From the NCBI RefSeq assembly GCF_013009555.1, contig NZ_CP046176.1, positions 3,255,501-3,319,500 of the forward strand: 64,000 bases of DNA, given 5' to 3'. The notes under the pieces were generated by a model that had not been told where the DNA came from, searched no databases, and worked only from the letters and a program-made list of their open reading frames with translations. The DNA comes from Phocaeicola dorei (GTDB taxonomy: Bacteria; Bacteroidota; Bacteroidia; Bacteroidales; Bacteroidaceae). A program made the position numbers and the translations under genes. Positions within the stretch are counted from its first letter, which is position 1. Each line of letters begins with the position of its first letter. Positions 63,606 through 64,000 of the stretch are shown here, piece after piece.

Positions 63606-64000
63606 TTATTTTAATCTCAAGACACTTCGTCCGGTTGTAATGGCTGCATTGTTTGCAGGAGTTGACTTACGGGTACAATAATCAAATTCCGCTGTTTTCT
63701 CTCCGTTAAATGATTTCCATTTTAATTTCAGCTTCACTGTTTTTCCTTCAGTGTCAGGCAAAGAATCCAAATTAAATGCCACCAGTCCGTCGGCAGGTTC
63801 ACCGTATACATCACCAAAGGCATTATGGCGGAATTCTACCTCATAAGGATTTTCAGCATCTTTACTCATCAGCAAATTGACAAAATGAGCTTGACTGCGA
63901 TCCCCCCACATGGTTCTGAAACGCAAAGTCAAATAACCGTCCTCGGCAATTGTCACCCAATCGTTAATCATATCTACAGGGTCAGTACCATACACTTCAT
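63606..64000 (-). CDS. NigD-like protein (5' end outside window)
   Basis: The frame stays open to the window edge, so the N-terminus is missing. The visible 131 residues match the C-terminal domain of NigD-like lipoproteins: EDGYLTLRFRTMWGDRSQAH, VEFRHNAFGDVYGE and VKLKLKWKSFNGEKTAEFDY. NigD-like proteins are abundant exported Bacteroides proteins of unknown function; NigD itself is an immunity-like factor in the older literature. A GTG inside the visible part (63993-63995) is an internal Val, not a start. Confidence 0.8.
   Translation of the reverse strand, partial: EVYGTDPVDMINDWVTIAEDGYLTLRFRTMWGDRSQAHFVNLLMSKDAENPYEVEFRHNAFGDVYGEPADGLVAFNLDSLPDTEGKTVKLKLKWKSFNGEKTAEFDYCTRKSTPANNAAITTGRSVLRLK

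Noticed and set aside
1..64000. Integrated element, phage or transposon
   Set aside because: No integrase, transposase, terminal repeats or clear composition break was seen; gene content is core-like.

Overview
The window is a chromosomal stretch of a Bacteroidales gut-type bacterium, most likely Bacteroides or Phocaeicola (the vulgatus/dorei group is a guess from overall resemblance, not a search result). The evidence is: many start regions carry the Bacteroidetes promoter pattern TTTG - about 19 to 22 nt - TAnnTTTG; Shine-Dalgarno sequences are mostly absent; and the gene set is typical of the order (DUF5606, PUR-alpha/DUF3276, NigD-like and WG-repeat proteins, pyruvate:ferredoxin oxidoreductase, C69 dipeptidase, a PurF-like protein without its N-terminal cysteine). 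I see no rRNA, tRNA, phage, integrase, transposase or CRISPR array. It is mostly core genome with some accessory envelope genes.

Layout. 1-3.9 kb: the end of an RluA-type pseudouridine synthase, then a MATE exporter and a TrkH potassium channel on the minus strand. 4.2-10.2 kb: a three-gene RND efflux operon (adaptor, pump, outer-membrane channel) preceded by what looks like a sigma-54 promoter with two upstream dyad sites. 10.2-18.0 kb: an ATP-grasp-like unknown, an AAA ATPase, pyruvate:ferredoxin oxidoreductase and a serine-type sulfatase. 18.0-20.3 kb: a repeat-rich convergent gap, an outer-membrane beta-barrel gene, and a broken copy of a similar barrel gene just upstream of it.

20.3-31.5 kb, minus strand, is the most unusual part. 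A tightly packed operon of seven intact genes for exported proteins (two WG-repeat proteins, two paralogous small proteins, a DUF6175/CsgG-like protein and two unknowns) contains one decayed gene and ends at a strong terminator. Directly upstream, in the same orientation, lie a LytTR response regulator and a TPR sensor kinase. I infer a regulated envelope system of unknown function.

31.7-47 kb: aldose epimerase, EamA transporter, phosphohexomutase, C69 and M23 peptidases, alanine dehydrogenase, the Tat translocase with an ECF S-component and a 35-codon ORF that overlaps it by ATGA, a small LPP20-like protein with an MgtC/DUF4010 membrane protein, and a YeiH exporter / LysR / unknown cluster. 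47-64 kb: clpB, a second repeat-rich convergent gap, DUF5606, the nusB-yajC-ybbR-coaE operon, a PUR-domain protein, rplY-pth-S4 protein, a HIT protein, a KefB-like antiporter, gcvT, pepT, a PurF-like protein, crcB, and the end of a NigD-like gene cut by the window edge.

Two convergent gaps (18.0-18.9 kb and 49.7-50.4 kb) hold degenerate arrays with a period of about 22-23 bp and share an exact 18-nt sequence, so they seem to belong to one dispersed non-coding repeat family.
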